In this document: piece by piece, positions 33,887-43,281 of the stretch | Numbering within the stretch: the stretch's first letter is position 1 | How the letters are laid out: the number at the start of each line of letters is the position of its first letter | Origin: Pseudomonadota bacterium | Lineage (GTDB): Bacteria; Pseudomonadota; Gammaproteobacteria; Steroidobacterales; Steroidobacteraceae | DNA length: 64,000 bases | Direction of reading: 5' to 3' | Assembly: GCA_016720075.1 (NCBI GenBank) | Contig: JADJXW010000005.1 | Coordinates: 124,001-188,000 of the forward strand | Made by a program: the position numbers and the translations under genes | The notes under the pieces: model-generated | What the model saw: only the letters and a program-made list of their open reading frames with translations | Database searches by the model: none | What the model was told of the DNA's origin: nothing

Positions 33887-34681
33887 ATGGGCACAGCGCC
33901 CGAACCCGCGCGGGAGCTGGACTTCACGGCGGCCACTTCGCTGGCGCTGCAGCTGGATTTCAGCGCCCCTCACCCGCGCCACTTCGGGGCCCCCGCGGCC
34001 GAGATGCAGCCACTGCGCCTCGGCGACTTCGAGGGCGAGGTGGTGCGCGGCGCGAGCTGCAACTGCAGCCGCATCACGCTGGTGCCACACTGCAACGGCA
34101 CGCACACCGAGAGCGTCAGCCACCTCACCGTGCAGCAGGTGCCGCTGCAGCACTTCGTACCGCTGGGTCCAATGGACGCGCTGCTGCTGACCGTGGCACC
34201 GGTGGCCGCCACCTCGAGCGGCGAAGACAGCGATCCATCGCCGCAGCCGCAGGATCAAATCGTGACCCGCGGCGCGCTGCTGCGCGCGTGGGCGCCATTC
34301 GCCGCGCAGGGCGCACGGGCGCTGCTGCTGCGCACCGGCGCCAGGCCCGAGACCGACAACCCGCCCTACCTTTCGCGCCAGCTCATGCAGGAACTGGTGA
34401 GCCGCGGCGTGGAACACCTGGTGATCGACCTGCCGTCGGTGGATCGCGCCCGCGATGAAGGACTGCTCACCGCACATCGCATCTTCTTCGGCCTGCCACC
34501 GCACAGCGTCGATCGGTCACAGGCGGCGCGCGCCCACTGCACAATCACTGAGCTCGCGCATTTCCCGGCGTCGCTCGCCGACGGACCCTGCGCGCTGCAA
34601 CTGCAGCTGGCGCCCTTTTCCGGCGACGCGGTACCAAGTCGCCCGCTGTATGTTCCGCTTGCCCGCGGGAGTCACCCATGA
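33887..34681 (+). CDS. Cyclase-family metal hydrolase, probable kynurenine formamidase
   Basis: Cyclase/KynB-fold protein of 264 residues. The metal motif of typical KynB enzymes (H-x-GTH-x-D) is here C-N-GTH-T-E within PHCNGTHTESVSHL, so a Cys and a Glu stand in for His and Asp; a subfamily with this pattern is known to me from other bacteria. The following His (SHL) is kept, and TGARPETDNPPYLSRQLMQEL matches the family. Between haaO and kynU, removal of the formyl group from N-formylkynurenine is the obvious role, inferred from context. It overlaps kynU by four bases. Confidence 0.75.
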   Translation: MGTAPEPARELDFTAATSLALQLDFSAPHPRHFGAPAAEMQPLRLGDFEGEVVRGASCNCSRITLVPHCNGTHTESVSHLTVQQVPLQHFVPLGPMDALLLTVAPVAATSSGEDSDPSPQPQDQIVTRGALLRAWAPFAAQGARALLLRTGARPETDNPPYLSRQLMQELVSRGVEHLVIDLPSVDRARDEGLLTAHRIFFGLPPHSVDRSQAARAHCTITELAHFPASLADGPCALQLQLAPFSGDAVPSRPLYVPLARGSHP

Positions 34682-35949
34682 GCGCGCTTGCCGACGAGAC
34701 CCGCCGCCTCGACCAGCACGACCGGCTCGCGGAATTCAGGCTGCGCTTCGCCCTGCCGCTGGCAGCAGATGGGTCCCCCGCGCTGTACCTGTGCGGACAC
34801 TCGCTCGGACTGATGCCAACGGCGGCGCCAGCGCTGGTCCAGCAGGAACTGGAGGACTGGGCCCGCCTGGGTGTGCGTGGCCACCACGAAGCGCGGCGCG
34901 ACTGGATCGGCTATGCCGAACGACTGCGCCCCTCGCTGGCGCGCCTGGCCGGCGCGCGCGAGGACGAAGTCGTGGCGATGAACTCGCTCTCGGTGAACCT
35001 GCACCTGCTGATGGCCTCGTTCTACCGGCCAACAGGCGCGCGCCGCTGCATCGTCATCGAGTCCGGTGCGTTTCCTTCCGACCGCCATGCGGTGGCCAGC
35101 CAGATCCACTGGCATGGACTCGACGTGGACGATGCATTGATCGAGCTGGCTCCTGCCCAGGGAGCCGAGGATTGCGATGAATCACAGCTCGAGGAACTGC
35201 TGGCGACACGCGGCGCCGAGATCGCGCTGGTGCTGTGGCCCGGCGTGCAGTATCGCAGCGGCCGCGCCTTCGACCTTGCGCGCATCGCGGCGGCCGCACG
35301 GCGCGCCGGCGCGCACTGCGGCTTCGACCTTGCGCATTCGCTCGGCAACCTGCCGCACGCGCTGCACGATGCCGACGCGGACTTTGCCGCGTGGTGCTCG
35401 TACAAGTACCTGAATGCGGGTCCCGGCGCCCTAGCAGGAGCCTTCGTTCACGCGCGCCACCGGCGCGCCGACCTGCCGGGACTTGCCGGCTGGTGGGGTC
35501 ATGACCCGGCCACGCGGTTTCGCATGGGGCCTGAATTCATTCCGGCGACTGGCGCGGCCGGCTGGCAGGTCAGCAATCCGCCCATTCTCTCCGCCGCGCC
35601 GCTGCTGGCGTCGCTGGCGCTGTTCGACGAGGCCGGCATCGAAGCGCTGCGGCGCAAGTCGCTGACGATGACCGGGCTGCTGCTGGGCGAACTGGACCGG
35701 CACTTCAGCGGCCAGGTGCAGGTGCTGACGCCGCGTGAAGACGCGCGTCGCGGCAACCAACTGTCGATGCGACTGACCGCGGGCCGCGACGCGGGTCGGC
35801 GAGCCTTCGAGGCCCTGGGCCGGATGGGCGTCATCGCCGACTGGCGCGAGCCCGATGTGCTGCGCGTCGCCTTCGCACCGCTGTACAACAGCCATGCCGA
35901 CGTGGCGCGGTTCGCAGCCGCCCTCGCGGGTGCGCTGGCGGACGCATGA
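34678..35949 (+). CDS. kynU: Kynureninase
   Basis: PLP enzyme of 423 residues that cleaves kynurenine to anthranilate, or 3-hydroxykynurenine to 3-hydroxyanthranilate, plus alanine. The PLP lysine is in CSYKYLNAGPG (near 240-250); the Asp of the PLP pocket is in CGFDLAHSLGN. The N-terminal YLCGHSLGLMP is a family mark, as is GWWGHDPATRFRMGPEF. Start ATG overlaps the previous stop and its own stop overlaps the monooxygenase start, indicating tight coupling. Confidence 0.95.
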   Translation: MSALADETRRLDQHDRLAEFRLRFALPLAADGSPALYLCGHSLGLMPTAAPALVQQELEDWARLGVRGHHEARRDWIGYAERLRPSLARLAGAREDEVVAMNSLSVNLHLLMASFYRPTGARRCIVIESGAFPSDRHAVASQIHWHGLDVDDALIELAPAQGAEDCDESQLEELLATRGAEIALVLWPGVQYRSGRAFDLARIAAAARRAGAHCGFDLAHSLGNLPHALHDADADFAAWCSYKYLNAGPGALAGAFVHARHRRADLPGLAGWWGHDPATRFRMGPEFIPATGAAGWQVSNPPILSAAPLLASLALFDEAGIEALRRKSLTMTGLLLGELDRHFSGQVQVLTPREDARRGNQLSMRLTAGRDAGRRAFEALGRMGVIADWREPDVLRVAFAPLYNSHADVARFAAALAGALADA

Positions 35950-37268
35950 TCCACATCATCGGCGCGGGCCCGGCCGGCTGCGTGCTGGCGCTGCTGCTGG
36001 CGCGGCGCGGCCAGGAAGTGCAGCTGCACGAGCGTCGCGGCGACCCGCGCAGCACCACCGCCGAAGCGGGCCGCTCCATCAACCTGGCGCTGGCCGCGCG
36101 CGGCATGCGCGCGCTGGAACTGGCCGGCGTGATGCCGGCGCTGGAATCCGGCCTGGTGCGCATGCCGGGGCGACAGCTGCACCTGGCCGATGGCAGCGAG
36201 GTCTTCAACCCGTACGGCCAGAACCCGGGCGAGATCAACTACTCCATCTCGCGCGCTGAACTCACGCGCCGGCTGGTGGAACAGGCCGGACGCGAAGCGG
36301 GCATCCAGCTTCACTTCCGGCGGCGCTGCACGGGGATCGCCCCCTCGGGCCTGCCGTTGCTGGAAGACGAACAGACCGGCCGCCAGATCGAGCTCACCGG
36401 TCGCGTGGTCGCCGCCGATGGCGCCGGCTCGGCGCTGCGCAAGGACCTGGTCGCCCGTGGCAGTCTCGAGGCGCGAGAGGAACTGCTGGATCACACGTAC
36501 AAGGAACTCACCATCCCTGCGCTCGACGGCGCAAGCAGGCTCGCCGTGCGCGAGGCGCTGCACATCTGGCCTCGGCACGGCTACATGCTGATCGCGCTGC
36601 CGAACGCGGATTTCACCTTCACCGCCACGCTGTTCATGGCTCACCAGGGACCAGTCAGCTTCCAGTCACTGCAGGCGCCCGGCGCCGCGCGCGAGTTCTT
36701 CCGCCGGGAGTTCCCGGATGCCCTGGCCGTGATGCCGGACTTCGACCAGGAATTCGCAGTGCATCGCGAGGGCCTGCTCGGCACGGTGCGCTGCTCGCGC
36801 TGGAACGATGACGAGCGCGTGCTGCTCATCGGCGATGCGGCGCACGCCATCGTGCCCTTCCATGGCCAGGGCATGAACTGCGCGCTGGAAGACTGCGTGG
36901 CGCTGGATGCGCTGCTGGCCGATGGCGCTCCGCAGCCCTTCGCGCGGCTCAGCGCGCTGCGCCGGCCCGATGGAGAGGCCATCGCCGACATGTCACTGGA
37001 GAACTACATCGAGATGCGCGACGGCGTTCTCGACCCCCGCCACCAGCAGCACCGACAGCTTGAGCTGCAGCTGGAGCGTCGGTTCCCGGGCCATTTCATA
37101 CCGCGCTACGCCATGGTGATGTTCCATGCGCAGATCCCCTACTCCGTGGTGCGGCAGCGCGCGCGCGTCCAGCAGGGGATACTCGAGGAACTGATCGACA
37201 GCGGCGCCACGGCGGACTCGGAGCTCGCGCGTTCGCTGGTCAGCGCGCGCCTGCCGCCGCTGCCCTGA
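35946..37268 (+). CDS. kmo: Kynurenine 3-monooxygenase
   Basis: FAD enzyme of 440 residues hydroxylating kynurenine at C3 with NADPH. IIGAGPAGCVLALLLARRGQ is the FAD Rossmann motif, SINLALAARGMRALE a KMO-specific stretch, and VLLIGDAAHAIVPFHGQGMNCALEDC the FAD motif with the family's PFxGQGMN signature. With kynU and haaO this completes a route from formylkynurenine to ring cleavage; no tryptophan dioxygenase lies in the window. Confidence 0.95.
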   Translation: MIHIIGAGPAGCVLALLLARRGQEVQLHERRGDPRSTTAEAGRSINLALAARGMRALELAGVMPALESGLVRMPGRQLHLADGSEVFNPYGQNPGEINYSISRAELTRRLVEQAGREAGIQLHFRRRCTGIAPSGLPLLEDEQTGRQIELTGRVVAADGAGSALRKDLVARGSLEAREELLDHTYKELTIPALDGASRLAVREALHIWPRHGYMLIALPNADFTFTATLFMAHQGPVSFQSLQAPGAAREFFRREFPDALAVMPDFDQEFAVHREGLLGTVRCSRWNDDERVLLIGDAAHAIVPFHGQGMNCALEDCVALDALLADGAPQPFARLSALRRPDGEAIADMSLENYIEMRDGVLDPRHQQHRQLELQLERRFPGHFIPRYAMVMFHAQIPYSVVRQRARVQQGILEELIDSGATADSELARSLVSARLPPLP

Positions 37269-37269
37269 A

Positions 37270-37758
37270 TCAGCGGCGGATCCGCTCCAACTCGATGAAG
37301 GTCATGGCGAGCGCGTTGCGCTCGTCGGCCGGATGGTGCTCGCGACGCACCTCGCGCCATTCATGCTGCGGCAGGGCCGGCAGCATGACATCGCCATCGA
37401 CCCGCGCATGCACACGGGTCAGATGCAGGTAATCCAGTCGCGGCATCGCCAGCCGGAATACCTCTGCCCCACCTATCACCATCAGCTCCGGCGCGCCCGC
37501 CACGCGCTCGCAGGCCTCCTGGATCGTGGCTACGGTTTCCACGCCGGGCGCGGTGAAGCCATTGCGGCTCAGCACCAGGTTGCGCCGCCCGGGCAGCGGA
37601 CGGCCGATGGACTCATGGGTCTTGCGACCCATGAGCATGGGTTTTCCCAAAGTGACGCGCTTGAAATAGGCCAGGTCCGCCGGCAGATGCCAGGGCAGCG
37701 CGTTGTCGCGGCCAATGACGTCATTGTCCGACGCCGCGACAACGGCAGTGAGCTTCAT
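37270..37758 (-). CDS. folA: Dihydrofolate reductase
   Basis: Reduces dihydrofolate to THF with NADPH; cytoplasmic, needed to regenerate folate used by ThyA. 162 residues. Motifs: AVVAASDNDVIGRDNALPWHLPADLAYFKR at the start (catalytic Asp near residue 28 replaced in register as DLAYFK), GRKTHESIGRPLPGRRNLVLSR, and GGAEVFRLAMP. ATG overlaps the SET gene stop (ATGA). It is the last gene of rlmI-lgt-thyA-SET-folA on the minus strand. Confidence 0.95.
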   Translation of the reverse strand: MKLTAVVAASDNDVIGRDNALPWHLPADLAYFKRVTLGKPMLMGRKTHESIGRPLPGRRNLVLSRNGFTAPGVETVATIQEACERVAGAPELMVIGGAEVFRLAMPRLDYLHLTRVHARVDGDVMLPALPQHEWREVRREHHPADERNALAMTFIELERIRR

Positions 37759-38335
37759 GCGCGGGCGCGAGTCTTGCCCTTGCCTTTGCCCTTGCGCGCG
37801 GTCCGGGGAGCGGACTTGCGCGCCGGGGCGCGCTTCTTCGCCGCGGCCTTGCGCTTGCGCTTCGGCGGCCAGAGCATGGAGCCACGGCACTTCGGCGAGC
37901 CGCAGCGGCAGGCGTAAATCTGGTCCACATTGGCCGGATCGCTCTTGTCGCGACCGATCTGGTAGTCGTAGCCCAGCTCCTCGCCCTTCTCGATGTCGCG
38001 CCGCGCATCGATGAACACGCGGCTCTTCTCGATCTCGGACTCGCAGTTGCCATCGCAGCTGTGGTTGATCCAGCGCGCCTCGTTGCCACCGACGGTGGCA
38101 TCGATCACGGTGCGCCGGTCGGCGATGAAGAGGAACGTGTGGTTGTTGCTGTCGTCCTCGTCGGCGTAGCGGCGGTCGGCTTCCTTGTGCGACATGCGCT
38201 CGCCCAGGTATTCGATCAGGCGCGTGCCCTTGGGAATGAAGCGCCGCGCGAAGCAGCCGTTGCCGTGCACCCTGGAGCGGCGCACCACAAGCCATTTGTT
38301 TGCGGGCTTGCGCGCCGCCTTCTTTTGGCTGCCAT
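37755..38335 (-). CDS. SET-domain lysine methyltransferase with basic tail, frame break near start
   Basis: About 193 residues. The SET core shows RVHGNGCFARRFIPKGTRLIEY, WINHSCDGNCE (the pseudoknot NHS motif), EELGYDYQ, and a post-SET zinc motif CRCGSPKCRG. The C-terminal 40 residues are Lys/Ala/Arg-rich and histone-like. GTG at 38288 is the first in-frame start in the sequence as given, but ATG at 38335 directly after the thyA stop is better: one A missing from the AAAA run (plus-strand 38323-38326) hides a leader MAAKKKAARKPANKWLV. The methylated target is unknown. Confidence 0.82.
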
Positions 38336-38337
38336 GA

Positions 38338-39132
38338 TCAGACCGCCACGGGCGCCTTGATGGGCGCGAGATGCTGGTAATTCACGAAGTCGATGTCCTC
38401 TGCTTGGTAGTCGAAAAGTGTGGGCGGCCGACGCCGCAGGTGCAACCGCGGCGCAGCCAGCGGCTCGCGCGCGAGCTGCTGGTCGGCCTGTTCCAGATGA
38501 TTGAGGTACAGGTGGCAGTCGCCACCCGTCCAGACGAACTCAGCCGGGGTGAGGTCGCACTGCTGCGCCACCAGGTGCGTCAGCAGCGCGTACGAGGCGA
38601 TGTTGAACGGCACACCCAGGAACACATCGGCGCTGCGCTGGTAGAGCTGGCACGAGAGCCTGCCCTCGGCCACATAGAACTGGAACAGCGCATGGCAGGG
38701 CAGCAGCGCCATCTTGTCGAGCTCCCCCACGTTCCAGGCGCTGACAACCATCCGCCGCGAGTCCGGGTTCTTCTTCAGCGTATCCACGACCTGCGCGAGC
38801 TGGTCGATGCTGCGGCCATCGGCGGCGCCCCAGGAGCGCCACTGCGCGCCGTAAACCGGACCCAGCTCCCCGTTCGCGTCGGCCCATTCATCCCAGATGC
38901 TCACGCCATGCTCGCGCAGGTAGCGGGTGTTGGTCTCGCCGCGCAGGAACCACAGCAGCTCGTGCACGACCGATGGCACATGCACGCGCTTGGTGGTGAC
39001 CAGCGGAAAGCCGTCGGTCAGGTCGAACCGCATCTGCCAGCCGAACAGCGACAGCGTGCCGGTACCGGTGCGGTCGGCCTTGCGGGTGCCGCGCTCCCGG
39101 ATGGCGCGCAGCAGGTCCAGGTATTGCTTCAC
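38338..39132 (-). CDS. thyA: Thymidylate synthase
   Basis: Methylates dUMP to dTMP using methylene-THF. 264 residues, the E. coli-type length. The catalytic Cys is in LLPCHALFQFYV, with DRTGTGTLSLFG at the start, RRMVVSAWNVGELD for dUMP binding, CQLYQRSADVFLGVPFNIASYALL and the C-terminal ending APIKAPVAV. GTG at 39132 overlaps the lgt stop (GTGA). Confidence 0.97.
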   Translation of the reverse strand: MKQYLDLLRAIRERGTRKADRTGTGTLSLFGWQMRFDLTDGFPLVTTKRVHVPSVVHELLWFLRGETNTRYLREHGVSIWDEWADANGELGPVYGAQWRSWGAADGRSIDQLAQVVDTLKKNPDSRRMVVSAWNVGELDKMALLPCHALFQFYVAEGRLSCQLYQRSADVFLGVPFNIASYALLTHLVAQQCDLTPAEFVWTGGDCHLYLNHLEQADQQLAREPLAAPRLHLRRRPPTLFDYQAEDIDFVNYQHLAPIKAPVAV

Positions 39133-39959
39133 GCCCGCGCCGCGTAGTTGCCGGAAGGCTGGCCCTGCAGGCGACCCTGCAGCAGCAGCCACAGGCCCGC
39201 CACCAGCATGGGCCAGGAGAGCACCTGTCCCATCGTGAGCCAGTCCTGCATCAGGTAGCCGATCTGCGAATCCGGCACGCGCACGAACTCCACGCCGATG
39301 CGCACCAGCGCATACCAGCTCAGGAACAGCCCGGCGAGCATGCCGCGCGGCCGCGGCTTGCGGGAGAACCACCACAGCAGCGCGAACATCACCAGGCCCT
39401 CGAGGAAGGCCTCGTAGAGCTGCGTGGCGTGCCGGCCGATGAGCTGCCCCGTGGCAGCGTCGGGCACCAGGAATCCATACTTCCAGTCGGTGGGCGCGCC
39501 CCACAGCTCGCCGTTGATGAAATTGCCGATGCGCACGGCGCAGATGCCGATGCCCGGCAGCGGCGCCGCGAAATCGAAGACGTCGAGCACGCGCCGGCCG
39601 CGGGTGCGGGCGAACAGCGCCGTGGCGATGGCCACGCCGGCAAGACCGCCATGGAAGGACATGCCGCCCTTCCACAGCTTGATGGGATACAGCCAGTCCT
39701 CGCGCAGCAGCTCGGGCTGGAAGCCCAGCACGTAGATCAGCACGTAGCCCACGCGCCCACCGACGATGACGCCGACCATGCACCAGAAGATGAAGTCGTC
39801 GACGTCGTCGGCCTTCCACGTGCTTCCCGGGCGAGCCGCCTGCCGCCTGGCGAGCCACCAGGCCACCGCGAAGGCGACCACGTACATGATCCCGTACCAG
39901 TGGATCTGCAGCTTGCCCAGCGAGAGGGCGACCGGACTGATGTCGGGGTATTGCAGCAT
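39129..39959 (-). CDS. lgt: Prolipoprotein diacylglyceryl transferase
   Basis: Inner-membrane enzyme that adds diacylglyceryl to the lipobox cysteine of prolipoproteins. 276 residues with about seven membrane segments. The Lgt signature GRIGNFINGELWG is visible as VRIGNFINGELWGAPTD, and KGGMSFHGGLAGV holds the essential His. Neighbour of thyA, the classic lgt-thyA order. ATG at 39959 is 18 bases after the rlmI stop. Confidence 0.96.
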   Translation of the reverse strand: MLQYPDISPVALSLGKLQIHWYGIMYVVAFAVAWWLARRQAARPGSTWKADDVDDFIFWCMVGVIVGGRVGYVLIYVLGFQPELLREDWLYPIKLWKGGMSFHGGLAGVAIATALFARTRGRRVLDVFDFAAPLPGIGICAVRIGNFINGELWGAPTDWKYGFLVPDAATGQLIGRHATQLYEAFLEGLVMFALLWWFSRKPRPRGMLAGLFLSWYALVRIGVEFVRVPDSQIGYLMQDWLTMGQVLSWPMLVAGLWLLLQGRLQGQPSGNYAARA

Positions 39960-39977
39960 CGCGCGATTCTATAGGTT

Positions 39978-41204
39978 CTATCGGGAAACGTGGCCGAACA
40001 CGGCCTTGAGGTAGCGGGTTTCGGGCATGGCCGGGTGCACCGGATGGTCGGGCGACTGCCCGCCGCTGGCGATCAGCCGCAGCGTGCGGCCCGCATGCTG
40101 CGCGGCCGACTGCAGAAGCTCGGGCAGCGCTTCGGCAGGCAGATGCCACGAGCAGGAGCAACTCACCAGCAGCGCGTTTTCGGCGGCGAGCTGCAGCGCG
40201 AGCTGATTGAGCTTGCGGTAGGCCGCGGCGCCCTGCGGCAGATCCTTGCGGCGCTTCACGAACGCCGGCGGGTCGACCACGAGCACGTCGAAACGCTCGC
40301 CATCCTTGCCGAGCTGCGCGAGCACATCGAAGGCGTCGCCCCGCTGCACGGCGATCTGCTGCCCGTTGGCGCGCGCGTTGCGCTGCGCCCATTCCAGCGC
40401 CGTGGCGGAGGAGTCCACGCACAGCGCCGTGGTGGCGCCCGCCGCGAGCGCCGACACCGCCCAGCCGCCGGCGTAGCTGCACACATCCAGCACCCGCGCG
40501 CCACCGCTCTGCCAGACGGACTTCTGGCGGCCCAGCAGCGCCCTGAGCAGCGCGCGGTTGGCCCACTGGTCGTAGAACCAGCCTGTCTTCTGGCCGTCGG
40601 CCAGCGGCACCTGGAAGCGCAGGCCTGCTTCCAGCACCTCGAGCGTCTCGGGCACGCCGTCCGGCGCGACCAGCTCGCGCGGCAGGTTCTCCAGGTCGCG
40701 GGCATTGCCATCATTCTTCCAGACCAGCCGGGTGCCCGGCAGAGTCGCGGCGAGCGCGGCCTCGATTTCCCCGCGGCGCTGCTCCATGCCCAGCGTCGCG
40801 ATCTGACCCACCAGCACGTCCCCGTAGCGGTCCACCACCAGGCCCGGCAGGTCGTCGGATTCACCGTACACCAGCCGGTAATGCACGCCGCCCACATAGC
40901 GTTCGCGCATCGCCAGCGCCGAGCGCAGGCGCCGTTCGAGAAGCCCCGGACCGATCGGCTCTTCCTCCAGGCGACTCATCAGGCGAGCGCAGATCAGCGC
41001 ATGCGGATTGACCAGCGCGTGACCGAGGAAGCGCTCGCGACTGTCGAGCACGCGCACGGCGGCCCCGGGCTCCACGGCTGAAAGCGGCGTGCGCGAAGTA
41101 TCCACTTCGTTCGAGAACACCCAGCAGTGCCCGGAGCGGATGCGCGCATCTTCGTGGCGTTTCAGCACCAGCGACGGCAGGTTGGTGCTGCTTGAATCTG
41201 TCAT
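39978..41204 (-). CDS. rlmI: Class I SAM-dependent 23S rRNA m5C methyltransferase RlmI
   Basis: Methylates C1962 (E. coli numbering) of 23S rRNA. 408 residues: N-terminal PUA domain (LVLKRHEDARIRSGHCWVFSNEV), then a SAM-binding core (VLDVCSYAGGWAVSALAAGA, VVDPPAFVKRRKDLPQG) and the Cys pair in LLVSCSCSWHL. ATG at 41204; a longer frame to 41273 has no family sequence. It heads the lgt-thyA-folA run and is divergent from the DUF255 gene. Confidence 0.92.
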   Translation of the reverse strand: MTDSSSTNLPSLVLKRHEDARIRSGHCWVFSNEVDTSRTPLSAVEPGAAVRVLDSRERFLGHALVNPHALICARLMSRLEEEPIGPGLLERRLRSALAMRERYVGGVHYRLVYGESDDLPGLVVDRYGDVLVGQIATLGMEQRRGEIEAALAATLPGTRLVWKNDGNARDLENLPRELVAPDGVPETLEVLEAGLRFQVPLADGQKTGWFYDQWANRALLRALLGRQKSVWQSGGARVLDVCSYAGGWAVSALAAGATTALCVDSSATALEWAQRNARANGQQIAVQRGDAFDVLAQLGKDGERFDVLVVDPPAFVKRRKDLPQGAAAYRKLNQLALQLAAENALLVSCSCSWHLPAEALPELLQSAAQHAGRTLRLIASGGQSPDHPVHPAMPETRYLKAVFGHVSR

Positions 41205-41250
41205 AGTCGCTGATTCTAAGGCATCGGCCCGAAGCAACACCTCCCGAAAG

Positions 41251-43281
41251 ATGAGCGCCCCCACATCCGGCAACCGGCTCGCCCGCCAGACCAGCCCCTA
41301 CCTGCAGCAACATGCGGCCAATCCGGTGGACTGGTATCCCTGGGGCGAAGAGGCTTTCGCCGCGGCGCGAGCCACGGGAAAACCCATCCTGCTGTCGATC
41401 GGCTACGCCGCCTGCCACTGGTGCCATGTGATGGCGCACGAGTCGTTCGAGGACGAAGCGACGGCCGCGGTGATGAACGACCTGTTCATCAACATCAAGG
41501 TCGATCGCGAGGAACGCCCTGATGTGGATCGCATCTACCAGCTCGCCCACCAGCTGCTGACGCGGCGCGGCGGCGGCTGGCCGCTCACGCTGTTCCTGGC
41601 GCACGACGACCAGCGGCCCTTCTTCGGGGGCACATATTTTCCACCCGTGCCACGCTTCGGAATGCCGGGCTTCACCGAGCTGCTGCAGCGCGTGGCGCAG
41701 TTCTATCGTGAACGCCAGCCCGAGCTGCGCCAGCAGTCCGATGCGCTGGTCGACGCGTTGCGACGCATCGACGCGCCCTCCCCGGCCGCTGTCGGCGCGC
41801 TCACCGGTGAACCTCTGCAGCTGCTGCGCACCCAGCTCGAGCAGCGCTTCGACCGTGAACATGGCGGTTTCACGCCGGCGCCAAAGTTCCCGCATGCGGG
41901 CATGATCGAACGGCTGCTGCGCCACTGGCGTTCGACGGCGGGCTCCGATGCGCCGGATCTGATGGCGCTGTACATGGCCACGCTCACCGCCAAGCGCATG
42001 GCGGACGGCGGCCTGTTCGACCAGGTGGGCGGCGGCTTCTGCCGCTACAGCGTCGATGAGCGCTGGGAGATCCCGCACTTCGAGAAGATGCTGTATGACA
42101 ACGGCGCGCTGCTGGGCGTGTTCGCGGCTGCAGCCAGCGCCACGGGCGATCCGGCGTTCGCCCGCGTGGCAGCCCTCACTGGCGAGTTCCTGCTGCGCGA
42201 CTTCACATCGGCGCAAGGCGCATTCATCTCGTCATGGGATGCCGATTCGCAGGGGCACGAAGGGCTGTACTACCTCTGGACGCCCGAAACGCTGCGCGAC
42301 GTGCTCGGCCGTGAAGGCGCCCTGCCATTCGAGCAGCGCTTCGGACTGGATGGCCCCGCCAACTTCGAGGGTCGCTGGCACCTGCACGTGGTGGCTGATG
42401 TCCCGGTTCCGGACGATGGGCTGCGCCGGCTGCTGGCGACCCGCGCCTCGCGTGTGCCGCCGGGCCGCGACGAGAAGATCCTCACTGGCTGGAACGCGCT
42501 GGCCATCCGGGGACTGGCCGACGCATCGCGGCTGCTGGATCGTGCCGATTTCGCCGACGCCGCCGTCCGTGCGCTCGAATTCCTGTACACGCATCACTGG
42601 CGTGATGGCCGCCTGCTGGCCACCTCGCGCGACGGGCAGGCGCGGTTGCCCGCCTACCTCGACGACCATGCCCTGCTGATCGATGCCCTGCTCACGCTGT
42701 GCACCGTGCGCTTCGATGCCCGTTGGCTCGCCTTCGCCACGCAGCTTGCCGATGCGCTGCTCGAGCGCTTCGAGGACACGCAGCACGGCGGGTTCTTCTT
42801 CACCGCGCATGACCACGAAGCGCTGATCCACCGCAGCCGCAGTTTCCACGACGATGCCACTCCGTCGGGCAACGCCATCGCGGCGCTGGCGCTGCAGAGA
42901 CTGGGATGGCTGCTGGGCGAGACGCGCTATCTCATCGCCGCCGAACGCACGCTGCGCGCTGCGTGGCCCACGCTCGCGGACGCGCCCCTGGGCCAGGTGC
43001 ACATGGCCACCGCGCTCGAGGAACACCTGGAGCCGCACGAGTTCATCGTGCTGCGGGGCGAAGCGGCTGAACTGGAGACCTGGCGCCGCGAGCTGCAGCG
43101 CGTGTGGCGGCCGCGGGTCAGCGTGCTCGCCGTGCCGACCGACGCCGCGGGGTTGCCCGCGGCGCTGGCCACGAAGCCCCCGCGCGGCGCCATAGTGGCC
43201 TACCGATGCAGGGGCAGCCACTGCGAAGCGCCGGAAGAGAGCCTCCCGGCGCTGCTGCAGAGGCTGGATGAGGCCGGTTAG
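41251..43281 (+). CDS. DUF255 thioredoxin-domain protein (YyaL/spermatogenesis-associated 20 family)
   Basis: Cytoplasmic 676-residue protein. The N-terminal thioredoxin-like DUF255 domain (residues 1-165) contains SIGYAACHWCHVMAHESFED with a CxxC-like CHWC; the rest is an alpha/alpha toroid (six-hairpin) as in N-acylglucosamine epimerases. The family role is unclear; a cellobiose-epimerase-like or redox function has been suggested. ATG at 41251 gives the usual start (NRLARQTSPYLQQHA). Its 3' end overlaps the convergent YceI gene by four bases. Confidence 0.9.
   Translation: MSAPTSGNRLARQTSPYLQQHAANPVDWYPWGEEAFAAARATGKPILLSIGYAACHWCHVMAHESFEDEATAAVMNDLFINIKVDREERPDVDRIYQLAHQLLTRRGGGWPLTLFLAHDDQRPFFGGTYFPPVPRFGMPGFTELLQRVAQFYRERQPELRQQSDALVDALRRIDAPSPAAVGALTGEPLQLLRTQLEQRFDREHGGFTPAPKFPHAGMIERLLRHWRSTAGSDAPDLMALYMATLTAKRMADGGLFDQVGGGFCRYSVDERWEIPHFEKMLYDNGALLGVFAAAASATGDPAFARVAALTGEFLLRDFTSAQGAFISSWDADSQGHEGLYYLWTPETLRDVLGREGALPFEQRFGLDGPANFEGRWHLHVVADVPVPDDGLRRLLATRASRVPPGRDEKILTGWNALAIRGLADASRLLDRADFADAAVRALEFLYTHHWRDGRLLATSRDGQARLPAYLDDHALLIDALLTLCTVRFDARWLAFATQLADALLERFEDTQHGGFFFTAHDHEALIHRSRSFHDDATPSGNAIAALALQRLGWLLGETRYLIAAERTLRAAWPTLADAPLGQVHMATALEEHLEPHEFIVLRGEAAELETWRRELQRVWRPRVSVLAVPTDAAGLPAALATKPPRGAIVAYRCRGSHCEAPEESLPALLQRLDEAG

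Noticed and set aside
38338..40566. A single large reading frame covering thyA, lgt and part of rlmI
   Set aside because: Only the thyA part has family sequence in this frame; lgt and rlmI are in their own frames with GTGA-type overlap and clear starts.
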